Shown here one piece after another: positions 47,001 to 58,856 of a DNA stretch of 64,000 nucleotides. This stretch comes from Ophiocordyceps camponoti-saundersi (nom. inval.) (taxonomy: Eukaryota > Ascomycota > Sordariomycetes > Hypocreales > Ophiocordycipitaceae). The position numbers and the translations under genes are program-made. The stretch is from positions 1 to 64,000 of the forward strand of contig PDHQ01000189.1 in NCBI GenBank assembly GCA_003339415.1. The letters run 5' to 3'. Each line of letters opens with the position of its first letter. The stretch's first letter is position 1. The notes beneath the pieces are model-generated. The model saw only the letters and a list, made by a program, of their open reading frames with translations, did not search any database and was not told where the DNA came from.

Positions 47001-50000
47001 GACTTCAGGTTGGCCCACACGGAGCGCTGCGGCGACCGGCTAGGGACTGCGTGCCCGCCGCGATCCGTTACTACGCGGCGCTCGACCGCAACCAAAGCCC
47101 TACTCGTACCATATTGTCGCTTGTCGGTGCCCTCTTCTGCCAAGGACACGACGTGTCGGTGCTGGCTGCCAACAACCAAGCCGGGTTTCAGCAACCGTTC
47201 CTTGTCGATTGCCCGCCCTACCCATTCGATCACAGCCGAAGATACTGGTTCGAGTCGCGGCTAAGCAGGGACTTCCGGCTGCGGCACGACTCGCCCAACT
47301 ACCTACTGGGGCGACGATCCAGCGACTGGAACGCACTGCGGCCGCGATGGAGAAACTGGCTCAGCGTGGAGCGGATTCCATGGCTGGATCATCATGCCGT
47401 CAGTCAGCTTCACTTGTGCCCCGGCACGGGCCTTATCGTGATGGCTGTCGAGGCGGCCAAGCAGATGGCGGCGGCGGACGGCCGCGCCATATCGGGCTTT
47501 CTCGTCAAAGAGGCCAAGTTCCTGGCGCCCGTCACGGTAGGCAGGACGGTCCACGACGCGACGGAGACGGAGGTGCACCTGCGGCCGTTGCGGTCGGCGC
47601 TCGACAAGGATTCGGCTTGGTCCGAGGTGGGCGTCTTTACACATCACGAGGGTCGGTGGACCGAGTGCTTTCAGGCACGTATCCAGGTTCAATTCGACGA
47701 TAACGACCCGACGCCCATCGACGGTGGACGTGAGCGCCGGCTAGAGCAGGCCCGCGCCGGCAGCGTCATTGACCGAATGGTGACAAACTGTAGCCGCCCC
47801 ATCGACGCGCGCGAGTTCTACGCCTTTTGCGCCAATCACGGCATCAATTATGGTGAGACGTTTGAACTTCTCGGCGGCATCGGCTGGGACGGCGGCGACG
47901 GATCAGTGGCGAGCATTGACATGGCAGCGGCCGGGCGTCACTACGAGGCCGTCGAGAGTCCAGTCCACCCGGCCGTGCTGGATGCCGGCATTCACCTCGT
48001 CTTCACCCAGATCTCCGAGGGTCTCACCAAACCAAGCCCGGCCATGGTTCCTCACAGCCTATCTAACCTATGGATCTCGTCAAGGCCATGGCACGAAGCG
48101 ACGACGATGACGGTATCGGCGTCGCTGCACTCGGACCGTAGTGCGCCGTCGAGACGGGAGGCCGGCTTCCATGCCGTGGCTGACAATGGCGAACCATTGC
48201 TAACCGTGGAGCGCATGATCTTTTCCGAAGTGTCGTCGGGCGGCGTCGACGAGGAGGCCGAAGACGGACGACATGACTTATTGTACAGTATCTCATGGCG
48301 GCCACAGCTGAGCTCGCTACTGGGCGACGGCGAGTTGCAGCGGCTTTGCGACGCCGGGGTGCCGGCTGCGAGCGACGAAACGGCCGCTATTGATCTTCAC
48401 CGCACGCTGGAGGCGGCGATGCGCATGGCAGTACGAAGGGCCATGAGCTACGTATCGGACGCCGATATCGAGCGTGGCGGGCCGCCCTACCTCCGTAAGT
48501 ACGCGGCGTCGCTGCGGCAGCAGTACGGCGGCGGCGACCGCACCGGCGACAGTGACGAGGCCTTCGAGGCTCTCCTCAGCCGATGCGAGGAGGCAGTGCC
48601 GGAGTGGGCGCTGCTACCGGCCGTGGCGAGAGGTCTGCCATCTATACTGCGTGGGGAGACAGATCCCCTGGAGCTTCTCTTTTCGACGGATCACGCGCGG
48701 CGCTTCTATACGCACCTCTACGAGCGGCACGCGCGCGATAGCCGTTTCCGCACATTTCTGGAGCTGCTCTCGCACGAGAAGCCGGACATGCGGATCGTCG
48801 AGGTCGGCGCGGGCACGGGTGGCATGACGAGGCTCGTCACAGGGACGCTGCTAGACCTGGAAGCTCGAACGGGCCAAAGGCGATTCGCCGAGTACGTCTA
48901 CACCGATATCTCGCCGGCCTTCTTTGAGGCTGCGCGGACAGAGTTTTCGGCCTTCGCGGAGCGGATAGCGTTCCGGACGCTTGACGTTGAGCGGCAGCCG
49001 GTGGATCAGGGCCTCGAGGTCGGCAGCTTTGATGTCGTCATCGCTGGCAGCGTCCTGCACGCAACGCCAGACCTGGCAGCGACGCTGGCCAACGTCAGAG
49101 CGCTGCTGCGGCCCGGCGGCCTGTTGGTGCTGCAAGAAGTGACGCGGCCTGACGGGGCGAGTGCCAACGTCAGCTTCGGCTGCCTCGAGGGCTGGTGGTT
49201 AAGCAGCGAGGAGTGGCGGCGTCTAAGTCCGTTGTTGACGGCGCCGCGATGGGACGAGGTGCTCCGCGGGTCGGGCCTATTTTCCGGCAGCGAGCTGACG
49301 CTGCGCGACTATGAGAGTGCCGACAGCCACTTTAGCAGTATAATTGTCTCGGCGGCCGCGGGCGGCGATCAATCCGACGTCGGTACTGGGCTCGGTAGCT
49401 GCGTCGTCTTCCTCGTCGACCAGAACTCCAAGGAGCAACAGGCCTTGGCAGCGGCCATCGGCAAGCGGTACCCAGACTTCGAAGTACGGTACCTGGAAGA
49501 CCTCGTGGCTGGTGAATGGGTGGCGTGCACCGATGAGACGGTCGTCTCGCTCGTCGAGGTCGGCCGGTCATTTCTGGCACTGCCGTCCGAGGCGGAGTTC
49601 AGGGGCTTGCAAAGGCTGGTGCGCGGAGCCGAGAGGCTGCTGTGGGTGACGTCGCTGACCGACGACGACCCGCGGGCGGCTCTGGCAACGGGCTTGCTGC
49701 GCAGCCTGCGATCCGAAGACTCGGACAAGCGGCTCGTTTCGCTGGTGGTAGAGTCGGGATGTTCAGCAGGCGGCGAGGCAAGACATGTGGCCGGCGTCTT
49801 ACGAGCCTGCTTCGGCAGTGCCGTCGGCAGCTCGGTGGAACTGGAGTTTGTCGTGCGCGATGGTATGCTCACCATCGGGAGGCTCGAACAGGAGGCAGCG
49901 CTGGAGCGTGAGCGTGTAGCACGGATCCGGCCACAGCTACGACAAGAGACATGGCGAGCTTCGCCGACGGGGGATGGGTGCCGGGCGCCGGCGCTGGCGC

Positions 50001-51803
50001 TGGAGGTGGGCACGCCAGGGATGCTGGACACGCTGCGGTTCGGTGCCGATGACGAGGCCGAGACGGAGCTCGGTCCGGACGAGGTGGAGGTCGAGGCCGA
50101 GGCTTGGCCCGTCAGCTTCCGCGACGTCTTCATCGCTCTCGGCCGGCTCGGGAGCGAAAAGCTAGGGTTCGAATGCGTCGGTACGGTGACGCGGACAGGG
50201 ATGGACTGCGCGGACAGCTTCCGGCTCGGTGAGCGGGTGGTGATGACGGCTCCGGGCTGCATGCGCAGTCACCCTCGGGCTCACTCCAGCGCGGTGCTCC
50301 GGTTGCCTGACGGCGTGTCGGCGCTGGACGCTGTTGCAGCCGTCAGCCCCCTGACGACGGCATGGCACGCTCTGGTCAACGTGGCAAGGCTGCGACCGGG
50401 CGAGTTGGTGCTGATACACGCGGCTGCCGGTGCCACGGGCCAGATGGCCGTCGCCGTGGCCCGTTTCCTGGGTGCCCAAGTCATCGCCACCGTAGGCTCG
50501 GAGGCCAAGCGCGAGCTGGTGACGAAGCTATTTGACATAGCGGCCGAACGCGTGCTCTACAGCGTAAGTATCGGGAAAAGATCGGTCGAAACTGTTACTG
50601 ATGCCTGATTTCAGCGTGACACGACTTTCGCCGCCGGCGTCCGGCGGCTAACGGATGGTCGGGGCGTCGACGTCGTTCTCAACTCGCTCTCTGGCGACAT
50701 GATGCGAGCCAGCTGGGAGTGTATAGCACCTTACGGGTGAGTCGTCTGTTAACAGTAGAAGACGACAAGTGCTAAGTGCTTCAGCCGCTTCATCGAGCTG
50801 GGCAAGGCCGATATCATGGCCGACGCGACACTGCCGATGGGACGCTTCGCCGGCAACGTAACCTTCGCCGCGGTCGATCTGCACCACATTGCCCTTACGG
50901 ACCGGCTTCTAACGCGCACGCTTCTCGAGAAGGCGCTGGAACTGCTAGCGACGGGCGTGGTCGGTCCGCCGGCACCGTTGCATCGCTTCGCCGTGTCCGA
51001 GGTGGAGAAGGCCTTTCGGTTGATGCAGAGCGGCAAGAACACGGGCCGGATCGTCATATCTTTGGGCGGCGACGATGTCGTGACAAAGAACCTGGTGAGA
51101 CGTGCCGGCTGGCGCTTCAGACCGGACGCCTCTTACCTGATTGCCGGCGGGCTCGGCGGCATAGGCCGGGCATTGTTGCGTTGGATGGCTCGTCGTGGGG
51201 CTCGCAACCTGATCGTGCCGTCCCGATCTGCCGTATCGACCCATGTCGCGGCAGAAGTGGTGGCCGAGCTGGAGTCTCAAGGCGTCCGGATAGCGACGCC
51301 TCGTTGCGACGTGGCGTGTTCTCTTCAGTTGGCGAAGGCGCTGACCGACTGCGAGGCCGAGGGGATGCCGCCCATCCGCGGCTGCATCCAGGCGGCCATG
51401 GAGCTGCAAGACGCCGTCTTCGACAACATGACGCACAGCCAGTGGACCAAGGCGCTGCGGCCCAAGACGGCGGCCAGCTGGAACCTGCACCGTCAGCTGC
51501 CGGCCGACCTCGACTTCTTGATCCTGCTCTCTTCGCTGGCAGGCGTCTACGGCACGCCCGGCCAGGCCAACTACGCGGCCGGCTGCAGCTATCAAGACGC
51601 GCTGTCTCGGGCCCGACCGGGAGCCGGCCTGACGCTCGATCTCGGCTGGATGCGCACCATCGGCATCGTGGCCGAGGCCGGGCTCGCTCGGGGCCACGTG
51701 CGTGACATGCAGCCGGTCGAGGAGGCCGATCTCTTGTCCCTGCTGGAGCACTGCTGCGATCCGGGACGGAAGCTACAGAGGCATGACAACTATCATCATC
51801 ATC

Positions 51804-51846
<43 letters not shown>

Positions 51847-52291
51847 CCACCACCATCAGTTGCTCGTCGGCGTCGTGCACCCAGCCCGGTTCCTCGGCCG
51901 CGGCCAGACGCCTATCCCCCTCGTGGTCGGCCGGCGCCTCTTCGCCGGCTTCTCGTCGGCGCCCCGCCGCGCCTCGGCCGCGGACGAGAGGGACGACAAC
52001 GAGGCGGTAGCGACGGCAGCGACGCTCTTCGCCCGAGCCTCCACCAAGGCCGACCGCTCGGCCATCGTGGCAGCCGCGCTGAGGGCGAAGCTCGCCCACG
52101 CGCTCGACGTGTCGGTCGACGACGTCGACCCGCGCCGCAGCCTGGCCGACTACGGCGTCGACTCCCTGATGGCCGTCGAGTTGAGGAACTGGTTCCGGAG
52201 GGACTTTGGCGCCCAGCTCAGCGTCTTCGACATCATGGGCCGGGCGAGCATCGGTCGTGTCTGCGAGGTCATCGTCGAGAAAACCGAGTAG
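44032..52291 (+). CDS. Highly reducing polyketide synthase (KS-AT-DH-CMeT-ER-KR-ACP)
   Basis: It is an iterative type I synthase that builds a reduced, probably C-methylated polyketide. Eleven exons are proposed: 44032-44202, 44252-44396, 44447-44715, 44780-45122, 45170-45260, 45324-45486, 45532-46183, 46237-46955, 47009-50563, 50615-50736 and 50785-52291, giving about 2578 residues. KS: C174 (DTACSSS), H309 (EAHGTG) and H349 (GHLEGASG). AT: S655 (GHSGGE). DH: H980 in [10 protein letters not shown], which has Gln where HxxxG is usual, with partner Asp in LDAGIH. CMeT: EVGAGTGG near 1448, intact. [10 protein letters not shown] near 1988. KR: GGLGGIG near 2196 and NYAAG. ACP: S2537 (GVDSLMA). 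A His/Gln repeat (2414-2435) separates KR and ACP. There is no terminal release domain, as is normal for this class. The product cannot be predicted. Confidence 0.95.
51794..51859 (+). repeat. In-frame CAA/CAY repeat encoding a His/Gln tract in the synthase
   Basis: Twenty-two codons encode only His (9) and Gln (13): three CAT, eleven CAA, then CAT, CAA, CAT, three CAC, CAT and CAG. The run of pure CAA suggests recent slippage. It falls in the linker between KR and ACP, where length change is probably tolerated. Confidence 0.95.
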
Positions 52292-53062
52292 TTTATCCGT
52301 ACATGTCTCTTCTTTCCTTTTACCCCCCTCTCTCGAAAACTCGTTCTTGTTCCCTCTTATCTGTCTCTCCCCCTTTTTCGATCTGAGATGAGATTCTGTT
52401 AAATCCTTTCATGTCATAACCTCCGTGATGCATACATACTGGTCGCTTTGCTCGTGCATGAAACTGGAAGAACGAACACTACACCCCATCTTTCCATCGT
52501 TCGTAAATTTCTCAGCTTCGAAATATTACGGGGGGGCGTTCTCTAACTTGTACCATTTTCCCCCAAATCTCTCCACCACAGCCATGTTATCCCCAGCGTC
52601 GTCTGTCCCCCTCGCAATGGCCATCTTGTCAGACCCCGCTGATTGGCTACCCTAGATCAAAATCCCCCACACTCCGCAATCAAACGAACATCATAAAATG
52701 TATGCCCTCTTCGGCTTCTCCCCCCCTTCCCATACGTAGTCATACATCGTCATACGTCGCAACAAGAGTCAAGTTTCAACTTTTTTGTTTGTTCATTAAG
52801 GTGTCTAAAGGCCCCCATCTCAAAGGTATTTGTTTAACTTGTCTTGCGCACCCCACGTGGCACCAAGACTCATACAGTTCAATTTGAACAGGTCGAAGAG
52901 AAGATGAAGAAGGGGTTTGGGCTTGGTAGAGATCAAGAAAATGGAGAACGAGGGATGGATAAAAGGACGGAAGAAGGAAAGGGAAAAAAGAGGAAAAGAA
53001 AAAAAAGAGACAAAAAAAGAAGCAGGCGCTGAGGCATGCGGGTATGTAGCATAAGGCCATAT
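52292..53062. other. Convergent spacer, synthase / PMA1
   Basis: About 770 bp of pyrimidine-rich then purine-rich DNA, consistent with two 3' UTRs facing each other. Short frames here are compositional. No gene is supported. Confidence 0.5.
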
Positions 53063-56000
53063 TTACTGAGACTTCTCGTGCTGAGTCGAGACACGCTGCA
53101 GGGAGACGACTTTATTTCACCGCTTGTCAGCAAAATCATCCATATTACTTGGACGGGGAGGACAAGAACAGGGCAAACTCACCAAAGTCTTCCAGCGATC
53201 GCTGCTTCTGGTTGCGCTTCGGGGACTTGCCGTGCATCAGGCTGTCGAAGCCGGCAGAGCCCTGCATAAAGTAGTAGAGGCCGCCCATGACGGCGAAAAT
53301 GCCAAACGAGAAGATCCAAATTCGGACCACAGCCACGATACTCGTTTGGTGTCCCTTCTCGAACCAGCCGAAGATACAGAAGAGGGTGGCAATGACGTCG
53401 ACGATAAAGATGGCGCCGCTCAGCTGCCACGACGGTATCGATGACCAGAACGGACCGTTGGCGCGTGTGATGAAGATGAGCCAGTTCTCCGTCAGTGAGA
53501 TCTCGAGGAAGAGCACCTCGTCCATGTTACCGAAGTTCTGGATGATACCTCGCCCGGGCCCGCCCGCGTACATCGTCGTCAGCGTGATCCAGGTGCCGAT
53601 GGCCAGGACGCAACCCAGCAGGACCGACATGCCCCAGAGCTTGGGCAGGTTCCACTTGACGGGTGTCTGCGAGAAGGGCGCGTTGTCGTAGGCGATGGCC
53701 AGCGTCGCGATGTCGGCGAAAATGGCGATGAAGACAATCAGCTCGATGTTCAGACTCCGGTTAAGAATGGCAATCCAGAGACCGAGGAAGATCTCCATGT
53801 GTAGCGACAGGGCGATACGGTAGACGACGTAGGCGTACATGCGATGGAAAATCTGGCGCGACGTCTTGAGGGCATCAATAATGGCACCAAGACCGGGCGC
53901 GAGAAAGACGATGTCGGCGGCGGAGCGGGCGGCGTCCGAGGCACCCTCGACGGCGATACCCGTGTCGGCCTTCTTCAGCGAGGGGGCATCGTTGACACCG
54001 TCACCCGTCATGGCGACGAGGTAGCCACGCTGTTGCAGGATTTCGACGACCGAGTACTTGTGCTGGGGGAAAACTTCGGCGAAGCCATCGGCGGCCTCGA
54101 CGAAATCGTACACTTCGGAGCCGGGCATGTCGCCGCCGCCACCGAGACCGAGTCGCTCGGCATTGTAAACGTTGGTGCCGAGGCCCAGCTGGCGCGAAGT
54201 CTCACGGGCGATGCCGACGGCGTCACCAGTCAACATCTTGATGGACAGACCCAGGAGCTTGGCCTCGTTGATGGTTCGGGCCGTATCGTGGCGCGGCGGA
54301 TCGGAGCAGGGCATGATGCCGAGAATCTCCCAGGCTCCCTCACCGCGCTTGCGAGCGACACCGAGCGAGCGGAAGCCACGGGTGGCAAACTCGGCCACGC
54401 AGTTCTTGTACGCCTTGTCGATGGCCTCCGGGATCGGGTGGTCCTCCTCGACAGTCTTGAGAACGAACAGCGGCGCACCCTTGACACAAATAATGCGCTC
54501 GCCCTGGGGTGACTCGACGACAGCCTGAACCTTTTTGGAGACGGGATCGAAGGGGTGGAACTCGAGCACCTTGTACTTGGACAGGACACCCTTGGCGCGG
54601 GGGTAATACTTGAGCGCCTTGAGGAAGGCCTTGTCGATGGCGTCGATACCCTTCTTCTTGCGCGAAGCAGCCAAGCAGGCCGTCAACATGAGGTCGTCGG
54701 GGTCAACGCCGGGAACGGTAAAGGGCTCCGAGAGTGACAGCTTGTTCTTTGTCAGGGTACCCGTCTTGTCTGAGCAGAGGATCTCGACACCGGCAAGGGA
54801 CTCGATAGCGGACAACTTCTGGACGATGGCCTGCTTCTTTGCCAGGTAGGCGGCGCCGACAGCCATGGTGGTTGTGACGACGGCGGGCAGACCGACAGGG
54901 ACGCCGACAATGGTGATGGCCAGAGTGAAGCGAAGAATCTTGACGATAGGGTTAGATCGGTAGAAGGACGAGGTCCAGACAACGAGGAGGGTCACGACGA
55001 CGAGGATAAGCAGGACGGTACCAATGCCGTTGAGCACCTCTGTGAAGTGACCGGTGCCGCCGGCGGACTGGGAGACGAGGGCGGCAGCGCGGCCGACGAA
55101 GGTGTTGTCGCCGGTGGCGGTGACGACGACGAAGGCCTCGCCACGCTTGACGGCCGATGAGGCGAAACAGTTGTCATTCTTGTGCTTGTCGACGGCGAGC
55201 GACTCTCCCGTGATGGCGGACTGATCGACTTGGAGGAAGGCATCTTCGGTCACAATGCGGCCGTCGGCAGGAATGATGGTTCCCTGATCAAACGACGTCA
55301 GCGGGTTCGGAAAAAAGGTGAGAGGAGGCGGGAGACATCAAAATACGGAAACGACGTCTCAAGATGGGAAGATAGATGATTAATGGAGTAGTACAGGAAG
55401 AAACTCACCTCTTCAACCTGGAGGATATCGCCGGGTACGACCTCGGGGGCCTCGATCTCCTTGAGAGTACCGTCACGCAGAACAACGGCCTTGAGGGCGA
55501 GCGTCTTCTTCAATTCTTCGACGATAGAACCGGCCTGGAATTCCTGTACGAAACCGACGCAGGCGTTGAGCAACAACAGAGCGCAGATGACGCCAAAGTC
55601 GACCCAATCCTCGAGACCAGCGGCCAAGACGGCAGCAGCCTGTTACCGATCGAGGTTAGCTGAGCAGCACGTGCCACAGCGGAGCAATGCCCCTAAGAAA
55701 AAACCTGCGCATAAAATTGAAATCGCAGTATAAACCGGACCCAAGAGGAGAAAAAAAAAAACAAAGGGCACGAGGAACTTTGTTTCGCAACAAACAGTGG
55801 GGGTGGCGTCGTATCGGACGGGGATCAACTCTCGAGCTGCCAGGGCCAATTGATGACGGCCCACCAAAGCTTGTGCGGAGCTGGTAATCTGCGGCGGCCC
55901 AGGCAACAAGAAAGATTGGGCCCACGGAGGGGAGCAGGGGAAAAAAAAACAAAGAGGTCACGCTCGTGATTGTCGGGAAATGCAGACAAAGGCCGAAGAG

Positions 56001-56614
56001 ACGCCGATGTGGAGAGAAAGAAAAGAGAGGGCAAAAAAACACTCAAATAAGGGAACGAATGAGGGGGAGGCAGTTTAGAAAATGCCGTAGAATGAAGAAA
56101 AAACGCCACCTGAAGGGGAATGTGAAAAAGCAAGAACAAATTTCTCCATGAACAGGGCAGATAAAGGAAAGCAGAAAAGAAAAGAAAAACTCACCTCCAT
56201 GACGAACTGAATAGGTCCGACAAAGTAGGAAAAGAACTTGAGAATCATGTTCTCCTTCTCCTCTTTCATCTGGTTGAGACCGTACTTGCGACGGCGCGAT
56301 ATGACTTCGGACTCGGTGAGACCAACTCGGCTATCCGTCTGTAGCATATCCTCGGGAACGACGCGGCCTCCGCCAGGGGTGCCTTGATCCTCCTCTTCTT
56401 CCTCAAAGCCGCCATGGCCGTCTTGAGACTCGAGGTCCTCGATCAGTGCGTCAATGTCTTCATCCTCGTCGTCGTCGTCGGCAGCAGGGGCCGGGGGTTT
56501 GCTCGTAGGTTGATTTGACGAGGCCGCCTGGGCCTGAGCCCTCTTCTCGTCGAAACGACCGGACTCGATGTTGGTATCGAGCGCTGGAGCGCCGGCAGCG
56601 CCTTCGTCTGCCAT
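53063..56614 (-). CDS. PMA1: Plasma-membrane H+-ATPase (P3A-type)
   Basis: It pumps protons out of the cell and drives secondary transport. Four exons are proposed: 56195-56614, 55409-55639, 53183-55283 and 53063-53109, giving about 932 residues. The N-terminal cytosolic domain is acidic ([18 protein letters not shown]). The actuator loop has TGES, and the phosphorylated Asp is about residue 389 in [18 protein letters not shown] is the hinge motif. The last exon, 47 nt across a 73-bp intron, restores the regulatory tail [18 protein letters not shown], whose Ser-Thr pair matches the glucose-regulated phosphosites of yeast Pma1. Intron 1 is 555 bp, very long for this gene set. Without the last exon the frame runs into a false end. 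It converges on the synthase. Confidence 0.96.
55640..56194 (-). other. 555-bp first intron of PMA1
   Basis: It lies between ATG GAG (phase 0, donor GTGAGT) and GCT GCT GCC (acceptor GTAACAG). It is about ten times longer than typical introns in this window and pyrimidine-rich on the transcribed strand. No frame inside it resembles a protein. Confidence 0.85.
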
Positions 56615-57340
56615 TGCCAGAGGGAGAGCAGCGGAGGGGCGAAGAGATGGTAGAGATTGTATCCTAGGTGCGAGCTTGACTGTAGGGCGGTTCTGTTGAC
56701 CGGAGCTGCTGGAGTATTTAGGTGAGGGAGCTTAGGTGTTTTTGAGGAATTAAGAGATGCCTGCAGGTGACGAAATGCGTAGCGTTTTTTTGGTGTTTCT
56801 CTGAGACGATGATGGACGGCGCTGTCTCGACAAGAGGGAAGTGAGCCAAAGGGAGTAGAAGGAGAAGGAACGGAGCGCAGAGAGAAGAAGGGGAGGAGGA
56901 GGTGAGAGAGGGGGAGGGAAGGGAAAGAGAGAGCGAGAGCGAGAGCGCGCACGCGAGAGAGGGGAGAGAGGGGGAAGAGAGAGAGAGAGAGAGAGGAAGA
57001 GAAGGATAAGACGACGACTCAGTCACGAGCACAAGAGGGCGTGCCTACGACCACTTAAGTGCGACGAGGCAGCTCTCCGTGAGTGAAGAGGGAAAGGGAA
57101 AGGGAAGGAAGAAGGGGAGGAGGAGGCGCTGGGCGGCTGGTTGGTTGGGGTGGGAGCGATTATTTCAATGACGGCACCCGGGAGTGTCCCCGGCTTAAGC
57201 CTTTTTAGGGCAGGAGAGGAAAGAATATGATAATAATAAAAAAAATAGTGAAAAAAAAATAACAGGCGGTAAATAAGACACAGGGTCAGAGAGAGATAGA
57301 GAGAGAGAGAGAAAGAGAGAAAGAGCGAACGAGTGTGTGA
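56615..57340 (-). promoter_or_regulatory. Pyrimidine-rich PMA1 leader and promoter
   Basis: Read in the PMA1 direction this is CT-rich over hundreds of bases, including (CT)n at about 56925-57000 and 57285-57335. Such tracts are common before highly expressed fungal genes. Promoter extent and transcription start are not visible. Confidence 0.55.
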
Positions 57341-58796
57341 GTGAGTGAGAGGGCAATTAAAAAAAAAGCTCTCTTGTTGTGTGTGTGTGGCAGGTACACA
57401 CTACCGCCGTTCCTGCGCTCGTGCCTGTCGAATTATGTATCTCTACATACAGCATTTCACCAGCCAGTACACACCACACGCCCCTCCCCCCCCCATCTCT
57501 CTATGTACAGACAGACCTACATGAGAAGCGGACAAGTCTTCGCCCCGATATTTACATATACATGTGCTATACCTACATCCCCAGAGATAACCTGGTAGGA
57601 GAGAGAAAGGATGGAGAGGGAGGGGGGGGGGGGGGGGTGGGGGAAGATGGTGAAAGCGGACTCCTTCCTCTGTTGGATGTGGATGGAAGAGAAGGGCCCC
57701 TCGTCGACGTCAACGTGGGGAAAAAGCTCAACAACAAGAGTGAAGGAGAACGGGACAGACTTTGGCATCTCTCACAGACTTTGCTGCAAATAGCCCGCAC
57801 GGTACAGGTACAGCTGGTTGTCTGTTCTGTTCTGTCCATCTGTCCGTCTGTCTGTCTTCTTTCCGTTTCTTACTCTGTTCCCTTTCTTTTTCAGACTTCC
57901 ACCATGTGCGCCTCGCCCAAACATTGATTGTGTATGTATGTACATATGTAGGTGTGTGCTTACATAGGTACATACATACCTAGATACATACGGATATATG
58001 ACAGCCTGGATTGGCTGGCCTGCCATTTCTCTCCTTTCCTTTCCTTTATTTACATTGTACATACTGTACAAATGCATATTCGTACAGATAAACTGTATGC
58101 AAATACATATGTACACATCTCATTCACCCTCCTCTCCTTGTCATCGACCATGTGTCTTTAGCCTCTCCTTGCTTGACCATTTTTGAGAAGAAAACCTTTC
58201 TTCTTGATCAAATGTCTAACCATGTGTTCCGCTAGCGCAGCTTTGGAAAGTCTTGCTGGTGGATGGGTGTGGGTGGGCTGGCCCTGGAGGGTCACTGGAG
58301 GGTGGTAGGTACTACTAGTAGGTCGTGATCGAGGTCGGTAGGTACCTGTATAGCACCGGCTGTTCCACCCCGATGATTGTATCCCGATCGCCTGGAATGC
58401 CGCCGTCCGATACCTACCTCCGGTTAGACGCCGGGCTGCAAACCAGTACCTGAACCCCCTCTCTCTGTCATCTACTCCGTACCTCGTCTAGGTACCTAGT
58501 CTAGTAGTTTTACCCCCCGACCGTGCGTGCGGAATGCCATGCGTGAGTACCTATCATTCATTATACATATGCACATACTGCCTACATACATACATACATA
58601 CATATGTACGGATATATGCACATGCGGAAAAGACACCTAAGAGAAGGAAATAGAATAAAATAAAACAAAAACAACTCAGAGTCTGCCAAGAACGACGGCG
58701 AGACTGATTGAGTGAGAAGAAGTGAGCAAGTGGCGTAGAAAAGCCTCGAGGTGGCAGCGCTCCCTCTCTTTCCACCACCCCCTTTGTCGCTTTCTT

Positions 58797-58856
58797 TCTC
58801 TCTCTCTCTCTCTCTCTCTCTTTTCTTCTCTCCCTCTTTCTCTCTTTCTCTCTTTG
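58797..58856. repeat. (TC)n / CT-rich microsatellite
   Basis: A pure TC run of about 25 bp is followed by an interrupted CT-rich stretch. It accounts for the RERERE-type runs in the overlapping long minus-strand frame. Confidence 0.9.

Noticed and set aside
49369..50262. 297-codon antisense frame inside the synthase
   Set aside because: Ser/Arg-rich mirror of a GC-rich coding exon; typical antisense shadow.
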